Positions 1 through 14,510 are shown, counted from the stretch's first letter. The stretch is 64,000 nt of DNA from Entonaema liquescens (GCA_902805475.1 CADCSX010000006.1:1364001-1428000); one strand, 5' to 3'. A program made the numbers and translations. Notes: generated from the sequence alone by a model not told the origin.

Positions 1-1523
1 ATCTGAATAGCCGACGTGCGCCGAAATGTTTTAGAACCGGCGGGATTATGAACATGTTGATGAGCAGCTGATATGCGCCTTGAGCACTCAGAATGATACC
101 GACTGTCTTACTGTCAAGACCGAAGCCGTCGACAAATTTGAAAGGTAACGAAGGTGGCGTTGGATGATCCGGTGGCGAGGTGCTTAGAAATACTGGAAAT
201 AGTTGATCAAAAGTCATCGTGTGGCTTTAGAACATGTTAGTGAGAATAGAGACTGCTGACTCTGCATAAGGGGACATACAAGGCCAGAATGCCGAATGAG
301 ACAATGTTTAAGATCACTGGACGTGTGAATATTTTAGAGACGCCGAGATTCGTGTTTCCATGTCCACTTTCGAGGTCAAGTGATTCCCATGATATCGAAG
401 GAACGGATGCCGATCTGATGCGTGGTGAGTTTTCAGGGGAGTTCTCGTTGGTCTGATACCCAGGTAACTGTTCCTCGTGGTCGATAAGTGGTTGCGTTTC
501 CATCTCAGCCAATTTAGACTTCTCATCCCGCGGTTCGGCGCATTTTCCAAAGATGGGAAATTTCGATAGGATCCAGTTTCCAAGTTCCAGGCCTCGATCG
601 CGCCTTAATTTCTTCTCGGCGTGGGTCTCCTCGAGGAATAGGATTCCGTTGACAACGCCAATCACTACAATGAAGGCACTGAAAAGATTAGGAAGGAGAT
701 AGGGATATTTCTCCCAAATACTACCAGCTGGGAATAGACCTGGATAGCTGATACACGGCCGAGCGAGCGCGCCACCAATCATAGGACCGACAATCGACCT
801 GTTAAGGAGTTAGATTAAACTAGAAGAATCACTCTCCTTTGGATATCGAAACTGACCCTAAACACCATACGACAGGCATGATAGTATAAGCCCGGGCTGC
901 CATAATAGTTAGCTGACTGGTTTGGAATGTCCTGTTGCGATAGCTAACTTACGTTGATGCTCTTTAGAAGTTACCAGCTCAGCTACAGTTGTCTGGAGCA
1001 CACCCATATTCCTGGACCCGCGTTAGTATGCATCAGAATTAGGTGTCCGAGATAGATGTGTCATACCCGTTCAAGAGTCCTCCAACAGCTCTAGCAATGA
1101 GCGCAACCGTCAAGTTAGGAGCGAAGCCAAAGATCAAAACACTCAGAGCTGTACCGATGAGACCAGTAAGCAACACAGGCTTTCTTCCGATCTTGTCACT
1201 CAACCGTCCCCACAGGAGTCCCGTTGAGAATTCGGCGAAGGTGAATGCTGATGTGACCATGCCGGCGTAAAATGAAATTCTGCTCTTATCCTCGGTGATG
1301 TGGAAATCCTCGATCATGAAATAGATATATGGGAAGATACCCATAAATGCGATTGGCTCGCATATTCGACAGATTGCTGGTTGACATATCAGCCCGAGGC
1401 CCACAACACGTATTCCTACCAAATCATACCTAGAACTAGCATCTGTCGCTTCGGAAACGGTGGTATTGTGCCACTACGATTATTAGAAGGACGAGTGTCC
1501 TTTACGAATGAATTATTCCTCAT
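1..1523 (-). CDS. MFS transporter (ZIFL/YCR023C-like), 5' part, runs off left edge
   Basis: A twelve-helix major facilitator, probably a drug or metal/organic-ion proton antiporter in a fungal membrane; the substrate is not readable. Exons on the minus strand are about 1523-1430, 1376-1067, 1011-953, 896-857, 798-280 and 224-1, and the phases agree at every junction. The ATG at 1523 is the first after an in-frame stop. Family signatures are ICRICEPIAFMGIFPYIYF in the first helix, the MFS loop GRLSDKIGRKPVLLTG between helices 2 and 3, GGALARP and YPYLLPNLFS. A hydrophilic central loop (about 500-630 of the window) follows helix 6. The reading frame stays open to base 1, so only the C-terminal helices are missing. 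It belongs to the same family as the gene at 37346-39067. Membership is seen; transport role is family knowledge. Confidence 0.85.
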
Positions 1524-1720
1524 GGTACTTGATTCCGCCGGTGCGATGCGCTACATGAAAGATGATAAAGACGGGAAAGCCGTAACGGTCCGGGGTGACT
1601 GGACAGGCGTGATATAGCAATGCTAGACTCGAAGCTGAGTAGCGGCTCGGATGCCCCTCAGGCTTTGAGATAGGAGGAGATGTTAACTACCTGGTGGTAG
1701 GCACTTATGACTAGAGTGCT

Positions 1721-3050
1721 AAAATAAAAAAATAAAAATAAAATAAAAATTTAGGAGCCTTTATAGATCAATCAAGGAAGTCTAAAGTTAGAGGGACAAG
1801 TAGTAGAAACTTGTCGACCCGGCACCGCTGAGTTGTTATGTTTGATAAAGGTTGTGTGTGTATATTCAAGCCACGCAACGACGGGAAAAGTGAATAATCA
1901 GCTTGGCACCGTGATGAGGAGAAGTGGAAGAAAGCTGATAGAAGTAGGCTAGAAACAAGCCAACCGACGGAGGTAGCCATGGCGGGTGACGGATATTAAG
2001 TTATTTAATATTGGAACCAGCGGTGACAGATGTTAGGCGAAAAGCAAAGGGCGAGTGCAAGTGCAATAGATGATCCTTCCAGCAGTGCCAGGTGTAACGC
2101 GGCGATGGTCTCACAAGGTATGGAGTCCCAACTTCGTGGAAACAGCTCTGTCATGGAAGCCAGAAGTGGACTGGTGGTGGATCCCTCATCCCATGCTCGA
2201 GGCGGTGGTTACGGGGTGTAGCGATGACATGTACCTGCAAATGAGAAAAGTCGGGACTTGGCCCTCTGCTTCTGGAGCCTTACGGGTTGCATAAGGAGCA
2301 GCAGTAAATGCAGCCTGACTCGAATGACCACGCGGGTCACAGAAAAATGCTTGACTGGGATGACTGGGATAATGGAAGCACATTAGCACCTTGCACATCG
2401 AGGGTTGATGAGAAGTACCCGGTACACCATGGATCCCTACATACCAGGTTTTGTAAGTCCTGCTACCCTCCGGCATTGGATGCTCTGACAGGACAAGGGG
2501 GTAAGGTAGCAACCCAGGGCTGCCGATGCCCGCCAGCTTTAGAAGCAGAAGAATATGTAAAAGGTCAGTGAACCTTTCCCTCTTAGGTTTAAGCTGTTCA
2601 ATAATAAGCCGGTCGATGGTGAGTGAGCGTTAAGCTCATTGGCAATTTCACCACACACCAAAGCTGAATGGTGGATCCGCCGGGGATCTGAGCGGACGAA
2701 CCTGACACGACAACTTAGGGAAGACGAGCAGCACTTAAGCAGTCAAGCGGTGAAGAATTATCCACTGTACTTCCCAATTGCTCTCGAAGAGCGAGGCTTA
2801 AGAAGAAAAAGGAACCGGCGAGGGATACCGATTATGCGTGGCTGAGAGTGGGATTGGGCCACGGAAATAGCACACAACTGGGGTATTTTGAGATGAACCA
2901 AATGGCCGGTACGGGGACTTGAGGAGAATCGTCAACCATGACGCAGACTCTGCAGAAGGCTTCAGCCCAGCTCTGCCAAGCCTTGTCCTCTTATTTTTTT
3001 ATTTTTTTTATTTTATATTTTTATTTTTCCTTCTATTTTTCTTTTTATCC
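1721..3050. repeat. Unidentified block between an A-rich and a T-rich tract
   Basis: An A-rich tract (AAAATAAAAA units, 1721-1752) and a T-rich tract (TTATTTTTTT units, about 2990-3050) lie about 1.25 kb apart in inverted orientation. The DNA between them has no long reading frame but is richer in G+C than its flanks and contains many short open stretches in several frames, as in a decayed element. A tail of A on one strand at each end could mark two reverse-transcribed insertions in opposite directions or one element with inverted ends. I could not find terminal repeats or a target duplication by eye, and the identity is unknown. Confidence 0.25.
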
Positions 3051-3059
3051 CCTTCTTAA

Positions 3060-4415
3060 TAATACGTACCGTTCATTAGGTAACGGTACCTTAAGTATGT
3101 AGGTACTATAATCGTACATATGTACAAAGTAACGTACCGCGTATCCCGCCCCCCCCCCATACCCGAGGATAACCCGTTACAGGGTTCACGAGAGATTGGA
3201 TTTATTATTATTATGTACCTAAGATAGGTTGGTATTCTATTTTTCTACTTCTTTCTTCGTGTGGATGTGTGACGTGCGGACGCAACAAAGCTGCACCCAC
3301 GAAGTCGGAATATGACCCCGTCTTCATCTTATGCGCATGTTGTGTTACTCCCGCTAGGTAGTCTTGCGGAATTGCCGCGCTTGGTATGTTTCGTCGGTGC
3401 TGCTACCCGTTTCGAAACTTCCCTTCACTAAACGATGAACAGCATCACGCTGATTTTGCACACCCGTCATCATCTTGTACTTGCATCATACAGCTTGTAT
3501 GTTGTTGTATGTACCATGCCTGCCTGGCCTGGCCTGATCTGGCCCCGTCATCTCGACGGCGGAGAATCTCCTGAGTTTGCTCTGTTAACCGTGCTCGTTT
3601 GCAATCCCCTCTCCACAACTCGTGGCTCGTGGAGACAAACCCGTCTCATCCGCGCCGAAATCCTTCATGATACGGCTAATCTTTTTTATCTCGGCTGATA
3701 AATGAGGCGGATAGTCAAGACTAGTTTAGGGTAACGATGTCGTTATCTGACGATTACGGTCTTAGGCAATGCAACGTAAATTCCCCACAGTGCGATACCT
3801 TGCAAGTGCGTTGCCGGTGAATCGCCTTTTTCTAAGACCAATATTGACGATCAGCTACCGCAATATTCCCCTGGCTTGGTACCAGAACGTCGACGATCAA
3901 ATTGACGTACAGAAATCTGCTTCTTCACCTTCGGTGGTGGCTTGGGCCTTTGGCCTTGGCCCTAGCCCTTTTTCCTCTTCCATATCATTATGAAGTACTT
4001 CGTGACTAAACACAGTCGCCGAATAATTAGGGCGCGTACCTTCATGGAAGCTCCATGCAACGCAGCGGTGGGGATGCTGTCTTGTCAGCTGAGCGCATCG
4101 TACACGTAGCTTGACGATCAGAAAAGCGTTTGCGAATACAACTTCGTACAATCTCACGGTCAAGACCCCACAGCTTTTCTTCTCCCCGAGCTGGCCAAGT
4201 TTTCTGCTTTTTCTCCTTGGCGCTAGAGCACTATGGAACAAATCCGTAACGTTCTAGAAAAGTGCTGGCAGGCCACTCCCTGTCGGACCATGTGGCAAAT
4301 GAAATTTCATAATAAGTGCTGAGTAGAGAGGAGCTTGTTCCGAATGGATTGTGAGGGGTCAGTACCAAGCGAAAAGAAGTCGAAATTTTTTTCTTTACTT
4401 TTTCTTCCCCCCTTT
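3060..4415. other. Intergenic, no gene recognised
   Basis: Only short overlapping frames with no recognisable domain are present. There is a run of C at about 3149-3158, several TAGGTAC-type words around 3078-3110, and pyrimidine-rich stretches. A 114-codon frame at 3897-4241 on the minus strand has a basic and an acidic half but no family resemblance I can see, and I do not call it. Confidence 0.5.
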
Positions 4416-4419
4416 GGCT

Positions 4420-4870
4420 TAGACGTCTTGTTTAGAGCTCCGCGGCGTGTCGGGTAAGATCCGGTGAGCCGCTACGAAACATGCGCGGCTGCGGAGAAGC
4501 CGAGACAAACGGCGACTCGCCAATTCGAAATTTAGCGTGAGCTCTTCACTGCGAATAAGGTCGCTCGTTAAAAAAGTGAGAGTGCCGCCGTTTCCCCTTG
4601 TACCGAAATATGCACGGGCATACATATTTCCAGGCTCTGCACAGGGATATTTCATCGCTCACAAATAACAGAGATTCATTTTCGCCCTGTGTCCAGAGCG
4701 CACGGCTGTCATGATCGTCCAATTTCAAGGATACCGTATGGGGAGTTTCAGGTGCAAGGGTAAACCCTGATCTACAAGCCTGACCCAACCATTTGGCGCC
4801 TTAATAGTGACTACCGGAAGCTTGCCGTTTAGGAAAACTTCCTCGCTCGCCTTAAACGCCAAGCCGTAAG
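4420..4870 (-). pseudogene. Decayed protein-coding fragment, family unknown
   Basis: On the minus strand three consecutive frames join into one protein-like reading. From about 4870 the first reads YGLAFKASEEVFLNGKLPVV and then APNGWVRLVDQG. A second frame continues with APETPHTVSLKLDDHDSRAL. A third reads GNMYARAYFGTRGNGGTLTF and ends near 4420. Each segment looks natural and stops where the next begins, which implies at least two frameshifts. A possible splice acceptor (CACACAG) lies just upstream, near 4873. I do not recognise the family. It is probably the relic of a gene with real codon structure, but chance open frames cannot be excluded. Confidence 0.3.
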
Positions 4871-7800
4871 TACTGTGTGCTAGTTACTCCCTTGTTTTTT
4901 TCTCCTACCCTTCTACCCAGGTACTTCGTAGATCTGATTTTCGTTCCACGAATTGCTCTCTTCTGGAAAAAGGAGAAAATGGGACGCGCATGCAGACGTG
5001 ATCATATGATTTATCTTCCGAAACGAGATCGATGTTGATGAATTGTTAGGATCGTCAACCTAGCGTAACTCTAATCGAGTTAGAGGGGAGGGAATTTTAA
5101 AAATTCCTACTCCGAATATATCGAGGAAAGTAGTGCTATGCACGAATCAGCACACGTCCTCTATCAGCTTGGTAGCGGAAAGCTAGATTCAGATATTCTG
5201 CATACATAGTACATGTGGAACATGCAATGTCGTGCAGCAGAAGGTCCACGTTTGATGAGGTACGTCAAAATCGTGCGCGACCTGCTGTACCGGTCACCTG
5301 GGTGCCTACAAAATAATGGGAAATTTTCCCTTTCCCATGAAAGCCGAGTTGTGGCAGGGCTGCTGCGTTGTCTCCAGTGATCGGAGGTTTATTGGGCTCT
5401 TAAGGACACGATTACGTCAATAGCTCACCGCCCCTTTTGGCCGACGTTGGACTTGAAGATGGGATTCTGCGGCGATGCCCGACCAGAAATTTGCACGTAT
5501 CAGATAGCTAGATCAAAAGGCCTAGGGCATCGTGAAATTTGTTGATCCTCTTTAGCTTACTTTTTTTTTGTCCTTCTTAACGATAACCGCCTCCGGCCTA
5601 GTTTGTTCGTTAGCATCAATACGTATATAGATGAAGCTGGATTGGACATTATAGGGATCAGTAAGAAGAGCAAGGGAGACTAGGACGACAATACCTAACC
5701 TAATGTCCCTAATTACAAGGTACATACATGTATAGAGATATGAAGGTAAACTATACATTTGCAGCTCGGTCAGGGCAAGGCTCGCTAACTTAGACTTGCA
5801 CAACGCGGAAGCTGGTGCTTCGGACTGAAAGCTCAAATTTCCTTCGGGGCTGGCAAGAATCCCGAATGGATGGTTTCTCTCTATTTACCCACTCTTCCCC
5901 CTTCTTTAGCGCCTTGCAACAGCCTCGCGAGACTAAGGGAAAGGGGTATACCTGGTGCTGTCAAGGTGTTAATCCTAGCTGTGGAGCTAGTTGCCGGACC
6001 GTCGTATGCCATAATAATATTCCGCGAGTATAAATGATATTATGATTAAATATAGGAAGCTTGTGCAAGGATCTCTCGGGGCTATAATTGGAAAACGAGA
6101 ATTTAGTCGAATAAGGAATGGCGGTCGGCGGTGAGACATTTCGGCACGGGTGACGACAGCCGGGACTTGAGCCGGCTCCACAGGCCGCCTGGATATAGTG
6201 CTTGTCATATTATCGCAAGACACAGGCAACGGCCAAAAGGGAGCGGCTAGAGAAAGGAGAGAGGATTATCAGCGAATGGTATCAATACCTTTTGCTGCCG
6301 GCATAAACATGTGTGAGAAGAGTGTGTAAGACAACCACGAACTCTAGATCGCTGGACCGATAAATGCACCGGGGAAAGGCACAAATGCTAACCGGTCAAC
6401 GTGAAATCGGACGATGAACCTCTAACCTGGTGCGATACGGCTTGACGCCGGTGGGGGAACCGATTGGAGCCCACTAAGGAGGATAAGGCGGAGGGTTAAC
6501 GAGGTGTTGCATTTGGGGGGTTGCTTTTAATGATGTGATGACGACTTCAAGTTGCAGAGCCTTGTTCTGTTTCCCCTTAGTCTGTCCACCCCGACGCGCC
6601 TTTTTTCTTATCCTCTAATACCTGATTCTGTTATATGTAATTACAATGTAATTTTCCAAACGAGATCCCGAGTTGCCGAATGAACGACAATTCATTTCTA
6701 TCAAATGCGAAAGAACGACTTTTAGATGTTGGAATTCAAAGGCAAGCACATTTGGCTTACCTCTTACATGTAGGTAGGTATTATCAATAGATGTACATGT
6801 ATGTAGGCTAGGTACGTTATGATGTAGGTAATCAACCGAAACCCTGTGACCAAGGTACGTTATGTATGTGTGTATTTACATACATATACATCACATGTAC
6901 CTAAGGTAGTTAAAACTCAAATCGATTATTTTCTGTCTGAAACTTGACGGCCGATTGATATGTACATACCTACAGCATGCAGTTGCAGATCAACCAACAG
7001 CCACGTGGGGAAGTACCTATACTCTATATGTACTGCGTACACCTAAATGAGGTAGGCGCATGTAATGCGTTTGAAGATTGGAAAATGGTTTGGGTCAACC
7101 ATGTAAGTATATGGTACCTTAGGTGCCTAGCTAGGTAATCAGGTGTAACCTTCCTCTCCACCTTTTCTATACTTGCCGACTTCGGTAACTGCCTTGCTGA
7201 CAGGATCGTTAAACCTTCAACCACCAAGACAAGAACCACCAAGACAAGACAAGACAAGATAAGACATTAATACCTTTACCATAATAAATCAACAATGGTC
7301 TTAGTCTTACCTTCACACTTATCTAAAATTAACATAATCATATATTAACGACATCGTTAATGGCATCTCGTATATTCTTATTGCCTTCGAATTTCCATGC
7401 CTATTTGTCATATTTCTTCTGAACGTTATAGGATACTACTAATAAAAACAATGACGATAAACCCAGCAAGTTATCAGCTGTCTAATTTGATATGGCAACT
7501 ATCTATTTTTCTGCATTAATATTTTCATCGACTTCCTGGTTATATTAATCCAAGTAACATGGCCACTTACATATGGCTGAACCGATGTGCCAAGTTAATT
7601 ACCAGTTCACGCAGCTATTCAACAGTACATCCCCAACTTCGACGCCTCACAAAACAGATCCAGATCCATAATGCTTCATTGGATACGGACCGTGTGCCAG
7701 CAGCTACTATAGGATGGCTTGTCACCAATCGTCAACGGAGCTCCATCTTTGGGCCGCTACTGCGCCTCGATGCAGCTCGCTTTGAAGTGTCCGCCGCAGA

Positions 7801-10800
7801 CTTACAAGCTGCATTCGCCCAACCTGTTTAGGCTTTGGCTGCATATGTTCTTCTCAGCAACGTCAATAGGTAGGCATACAAGATACCAGATCCTCGTTAA
7901 ACCTACCATGCTTATTTTTGAGGCGTTGCTTGTTATAGAATTTACTTAGTCGTACACGCGCCGTACTTCCCTACGCATGCTAACCCACATATGACGCTTC
8001 CTTTGGTTATCCTTCTCAATATCCGGCTTATGTTGTGAACTCCGGGCACTCCCGTCCCTAGTTCCCGCTCTATCCTCTAGCCGCGAGGTTTCCTTCGAGG
8101 TCCAGCTTGCATAGGTACTCTATTGGGATACATGGTTAGGTACCTAACTTACTGAGCGAATACAACAATGCCTTTGGTCTTCAACTCAGAAAACCTACCT
8201 AGGTATTCAATGTCGAATAGAATTTTGTGGATATCCGCCTTCACTACAACTCTCGCATTGCGTCACTAGGGTCCTGCAGTTACCCCGGCTCAATTACCTC
8301 CATATCTGGCAATACTGCTGTAAAGCCAAGAATCAACGTTATCGTAAGACCGGGTTTATGGGAGCTATCGTTCGTGATCCTACATCGGAGTTATCGGAGA
8401 GTAGTCCAATGTTGACGATCTCTGCTCTGATTTCTTACTCGTGATAGTATTCTTTTTTCTACTTGCTCCTTGTTCATCCTAATGAGGCACGGGTATCCGA
8501 GTTGTTACCGTCTAGTCAGCTTACCGCATGTCTCAACGTCCCAACGTCGACAACGTTTCTCGGCTTTGGTAGGATGGTCACATGCCACTCCTACCATGGT
8601 ACTCGACAGGCATCGGATCGCAACCTCCCACAGCATTGATTGGCACTGTCCAGTAGCCGCAGCTTTAGCTACGGCATCCTAGCTTCGGTACCTATCGCCG
8701 ACGATATGTTGCCTGTGTTTTCGACGTGCTGGGGAAACTTGGAAACTCCATCTATATCGACTGTCCTTCCCTTTCAACTGCAGGTCGATATCTACCTGGT
8801 TGTGCTACACGAGTAAATGATGACGGCAATGTTCATATCTTCGCATCACCGTATCCCTGCAAGGGTTATCTATCTATTTGCAGATCGTGTACTTATCTCA
8901 AATTCGGCACAGCCTTCAGGACGAACACCTGCGTCAACGAATATTTGTCTTCATGTTATAACCCGAAGGCAAATTATTAGACGACATCTAAGGCCGGGTC
9001 TGAGTCCGATCTACGCACCCCCCGCCATGCAGATGCAGCGTACGATATGAGGTCCATCCCCGGTAACCAACCTCTGTTTAAATCAAGAGGTATACAAAGT
9101 TGCACAATTGCACACTATAACCACTGTTAATAGACATTGCATATATTCCATATGTACAGCGAGCTATATATCTACGTTGCGACATATGTGGTATTGCTAT
9201 AGGTATTCCTTAGTGAACCGACAAAGTGATTAGACTTGTCATCGTTATGTGCTCTCTCTGGCTTTGGAACAACACCCTCTTCCAATCAAAACTACCTAAC
9301 CGACCCTTTAGCTAATTTAACTTCTTCAGTGTGCAACTTGTCCAATTTCCTGCAAGTTGCCTGTTGTTGGTGCGACTTTCAAGTAAGACCTATTGCACTG
9401 GAGGAGAACATGGCAAGGCGCCGGGACTTCCGGGATTCGCGGGTTCGCACCCGTGTTACACTGGGCGCGTCATTCCTGGCAGAGGATTATTAGATAACAT
9501 AGAGTTATTTCTTATGTTGCAACTACGGTGTCCATTTGGCCGACTCTATATCATATGCGTCATCGTCAGGACGGTAAAGACTTCCAGAAGGACTAGTTAG
9601 ACGAATTAACCACGCAGAATACCTAACGAGCAACCCCACTCAACGAATTGCCTAGGTACGCTGAGAATTCGCAGGGTAAATGACATATCATCAAGCCTTG
9701 TTCCGACACATTGGCCACCTACGACTACTCCGTTTCTCTGATTACCCCCCTACATAATGGGTTGGATGTGAGAGATTTCCAAATTAGCCTAGGTTTATGA
9801 TATTCCAATATGATCCAGGCCTAGTTCTGATGTAACTATAACAAGCGGCGACGCTGAACCAGACGCATGGAAAATTTGGGATGGGCCGAGGTTGAGTACC
9901 AAAAACATTGATTACTCAAGAGGGGATTATTAAGGTACCCGAAACGCGACAAGTATTCCCTTTCAAAAGGTAGCCTGCCTTACTAGCCTCACCGTCGTGC
10001 TAGAAATACTATAGGTTTTGGTATGCATCGAATAGAGGCACGGGCCGCTTCTTGAATCCGTAGGGAGTACATTGGATACCTATCTAGGTAAGTAAGCACC
10101 TTAACTTGGCCCTTGCTAACTTGAAATTCAGCGGCGATGCCCTGTATGGACAGGTGATCTCCTTTCTAACATTCCTTTTCAATACATACCTACTGATACT
10201 AGGCGAGACGATCACAAGATCTCCTTATCCGGTAGCATCTTCGGACATATAAAAACAAATAGTCTCAACCAAGCCGGTTACTACGCTATAAGGGGAAACA
10301 TAATAGAAGATCCTTCTGTCGAGAGCCTCGTCTTCATAGCCATATCACTCACTTGGTTACACGACGACTCAGACCTTTAGGACCCCTTGCATGCAGCTGG
10401 GTAAGCCACGCGGCCTCGTCACAAAGTGACTAGGGTTATATCACGGAGAGTCAGGGTAGGTTATCTGAGTCCAGGGTCCCACGAATGTGTTCTGTCATAA
10501 ATGACAGAAGCATAAGCCGTTCCCAGCACGGCTCCAGCTTTCCACACGAGACCTTTTCCCCGCGCTCATCATAATTAAAGCCTCGCAGCCAGGCAAATAT
10601 CGTGGGGTTCTTCTATGTAAAGAGATCCTTCGACGGGTCGCATATGCATTACCCTTTTAGGCGTTAGGGACAAGGGCAGCTCATCGGTCTCGAACATTAT
10701 GATCTCAAGCTAAGAGAACCAATTAGACATTATGAACTCGAAAAGATAAAGCATGCTCTGCAGTCTTGATTCGTAGCTAACTTCTCCATCCAGAGGATCG

Positions 10801-13800
10801 CCCGACGACCGTCAAGACACATTCTATCGCTTCATACATACCTCCTATCTTGACTGGCTTCCAGAATGACCTGGCGCTTCTGCACTTCCCCAACAAACCG
10901 GCTCGTGACCAATATTTGTTGTAACTTGATTCATACGAAATATTTGCGTCTTAATTCAAGGCTACCTGCCTAAATTGTACGCTATTCATCGACATCCCGT
11001 CCTTAAGACCCCCACATATCATCATCAACAATAATGGCAACGACTAACATATAATGACCTATAATATGTCCTGGGCGTCACACGCAAACATGTATTCTCA
11101 CCAAATTGCAAATGGTATTGATCAGTGCCGTCATCTATCATAAGGATTGGTTTGTAAGCTGTTTTGTGCAGGCGAATCTTACTCGCGCGGTAACTAGAGT
11201 AGAGCGCCCGAGGAACTCTCGTGGGTGCAAAGGCAGGATTTGGCGAGACATACGGCGCCACTGAAAGCCCAACGGGTGCATAGTCTATAAGCGGAGGCCC
11301 AGCGTCCTACAATTGGCGCAGATCTTTCAAAATTTGGGCAGCGATACTAAGTACCTCGACCTCATCCTCCACATTACTTAGGCATATACGGAAGCAGCCT
11401 TGGGATACAAGCTGCCACTAAAACTCTACGCCTCCTCAAAGAGCTCGATCCCATGGTATATGTTGTCGAAGAGCGCCTCCTCGGCATCTGCTTGGGGCTA
11501 CTCGGTAACTTCCAGCTCGGCGGTATACAGGGGTTTCGTCAATTTCTTAATTAAGAAAAGAGCACTATCTATACCCAGATCCGCCACATAGCCATACCTC
11601 GATGGCTCACCTGATAACTGATATATATGAAGAGGCTTTTAAGATTGGTGTGATCAAGCTAACTTCCTCGTGAAGATCCATGCAGCTAGGGAAGAGGAGT
11701 CACCGGAACACGGCAACTGGGCCAGCAATTTCACCGTTCTGTCGATGGTTCTACCTAATCCCAGCTTTCCCAACAACACAAACCCCCGGGTATGATGTCT
11801 CCGGGTGGGCACCTTACTCCCCAGGGTCAGAAGAGAGAATGAAGTCATAATAACATGATATACTACATTGGCGACTATCGTGGTGCCATCATAAGCGTCT
11901 ATCTAGCATATGCCGAGCGTCTCTGAATCTCAGTTTGGACAATGACTAAAGACGACTTTTACACAGGACTATCGAATAGTGCTTTGTCACTACTTGACAG
12001 GTTATTAAAAAGAAAGAGGTATCTAGGCCCGGCTATGTGCCTGATCCATTCGGTATACGGGGAAATACTTCTAGTATTTTTTAAAAAAACGAAATGTCTT
12101 CGTAAATACCTACTCAAAGATGTTAGTCGCTTATGCTATATTCTTTTCAGGTTAAGGGTAAAAGTTTCAAAGATATTGCATACCATCATTATACCAGACG
12201 CTTATTTCTATTGCAGTTAGATCATAAGCTCCGTAACAGAACCCTCCAAGCCTTTGACCCATGCTACATGTAACTCACATTATTATATACGTCATCGAAT
12301 AATCCATAGGTAGAGAGCGTTGCGAGCTTATGGTACCGCCCGGAGTGTATCCGCATTGCTGCTACTATTGGACTTCCCTTCACCACTACTCGGGTTGTGG
12401 ATGGCGCTGTTCGTCAGGAAAACAGGATTGAATAGCGTCCATATACACTCCACGCTCGGAAATTGCCCACATAGGACGGATCTCGCCACACCGCACTTTG
12501 AGAGGACTCTGCATGTATGCATACAATCGGCTATTCAGCAAGAGATCATCAGGAACTTGGAAAGTCCACCGCCATATGAACGGGCGAAAGGAGGCCTATC
12601 CACGTAATAGCAGGCCATACCAGCCATCTGTATATTTGACTGGCTTCTCGATAGTAGATGGCTGCTACCACGAAGCCCGTAAGCCTGTTGTGTGTATGGA
12701 AAACAGCCCAGAGTAATAGCATCTGGCATCTTAGGTCCCCTTTACACGAAATCAACAGTTGACATAGGACTGTAGTCGAGGGAGTTCCCACCTTTTCCCT
12801 CTTCCCCTGGTCAGCTTTCAAGTCTCCACTCTCTATCTCCCTCCCCTTCTCCACATGCCATACGCACGAACTCTTCCTGCTTCGTACAAGCTGGAGAAAC
12901 CTAGAAGATGCATTGACTCACGCCTTGGCGCCACGAGGGATATTGTGTACCGGTCGTATGTTCCTAGCGGCGCGGCTAAACCCCCTGGCCTATTGTTCCG
13001 ACATGCTCCTTGGCTAGCTTCACTCGTACGCACATGAAACCGATAACCAACCAAGCACGCTAGCCTCGCTCGTCAAGGCGGTTGCCTTATATGGCTTATT
13101 AAGGCTCCAGCCTCGAGTGAGGCGGAAAGGGGCCCAGTCTAGTATGAGGCTCCTACTACTACGTATGTATGGGTAGGAAGCAAATCCGGTTGATCCAGCT
13201 ATCACAACAGGGATAGGGAAATCGTTCCGATCCGCGGTTATCACTAGCTTCAATATCCTTGCGAAGCTCTAGTAAGTAGTCCGCTGTGTATCTTTCGTAT
13301 TAGTCATGACTTCTAATACTAATACCCTAAAGAATATGTTTGGTTTTGGTTGGTATATCTACTTTGAGTGTCTAAAGTATAAGCACACTTAGCTTAACTG
13401 AAATTTTATACCTAGGTAGTTATAAGTATACCTAGTTACTGTAAGCCGAAAGAAAAGAAAAAAACTCTTACGCATCTTCTATACCAACTCTAACTACCAC
13501 GTTAATAATATTACTTCGTTAATAATAACATACCTTCTATTGAAATGCTTATTCATTGCTTTAGACTTGATAACCACATAGTCATGAACTGCGTATTGTC
13601 TCCGGATTTTAGTCTACTATTCAACATGTCATTTTTATTTTTTTCTAAACTCTTACTGTGTGATAGAGTTTACGAAAGGAATTACCATTATAGTATCTTA
13701 GTGGCATAATGTTTTGGTTGGGGTCTATAATATGCACTCTTCTCAGTTGTGATATAGGGCTAGTGGGGTTCAACCCAAGATTTCAAAGAACGCATTGAGA

Positions 13801-14505
13801 AGGTAGATAATCATTCAGCCTATAAATCTTACACTTATAGTACGCTCCACTTCATTGGTTTATATTTAGAGCTTACGTCTTAGATGCATCGTAAAAGAAC
13901 ATGACACAAGATGATAGGCGTGGAACATATAGTTAGTGACACTCAAACTCAAACTCTCACGAAGAACCTATACTCTTACACAAGAGTGATAGAAGGAAAG
14001 TGTAACATAGAATAACTTGGAGCAAGTGTCATTTTCAACTATGTCCCTTAGTTTCCGTGTGGAGTTGCCGTCGGCTTGTACCGAGATCCGGGAGAATAGT
14101 AGTAGGTAGTGCGTCTAGTAATATAACACGTACCTATAAGAGCATCCTATCGGGGAATTCGTAGAGACGGTCACTTTTTCTTACCGGTTATACTATACTA
14201 TAGCGTTAACAATTAAGAGGGTTACGTGAGATATAGGCAAGTTTATGACGAGTCCCTTCGAGTATTCCCTTCCTAAATCCTCGAACCTACCTAATGGAGC
14301 ATTAATGAGACCTCCTATACCAAGGTATACCTACGCTACGTCACCTTCACCGCTATACTGGTTGCCGATGTCCATGATACCTGGTGTATACTTTGGGCTC
14401 TACTTCAAGGCTGACGGCCGGGGCGGGAAGACTTCTTTGGGTCGATGTCAGCAACCATATGATATTGAACCTTGAAATGGGTCATCATCTGCTTCTTCTG
14501 GAAGC
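4871..14505. other. Long gene-poor stretch
   Basis: About 9.6 kb with no intact gene I can support. Frames are short (below about 105 codons), overlap on both strands and carry no recognisable domain. The stretch contains many TAGGTA/TACCTA words (for example 6769-6830 and an exact TACCTAGGTA at 8196 and 13409) and a short AAGAC tandem repeat near 7237-7265. The DNA from about 13.3 to 14.2 kb is especially rich in A+T and TA steps. Some stretches read like old coding fragments on close inspection (for example near 11.4 kb on the plus strand), but none is good enough to name. Confidence 0.5.
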
Positions 14506-14510
14506 GAGTT

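Noticed and set aside
12320..13253. Several overlapping frames of 60-100 codons on both strands
   Set aside because: No shared domain, no splice pattern, and both strands are equally open, which is expected by chance in this composition.
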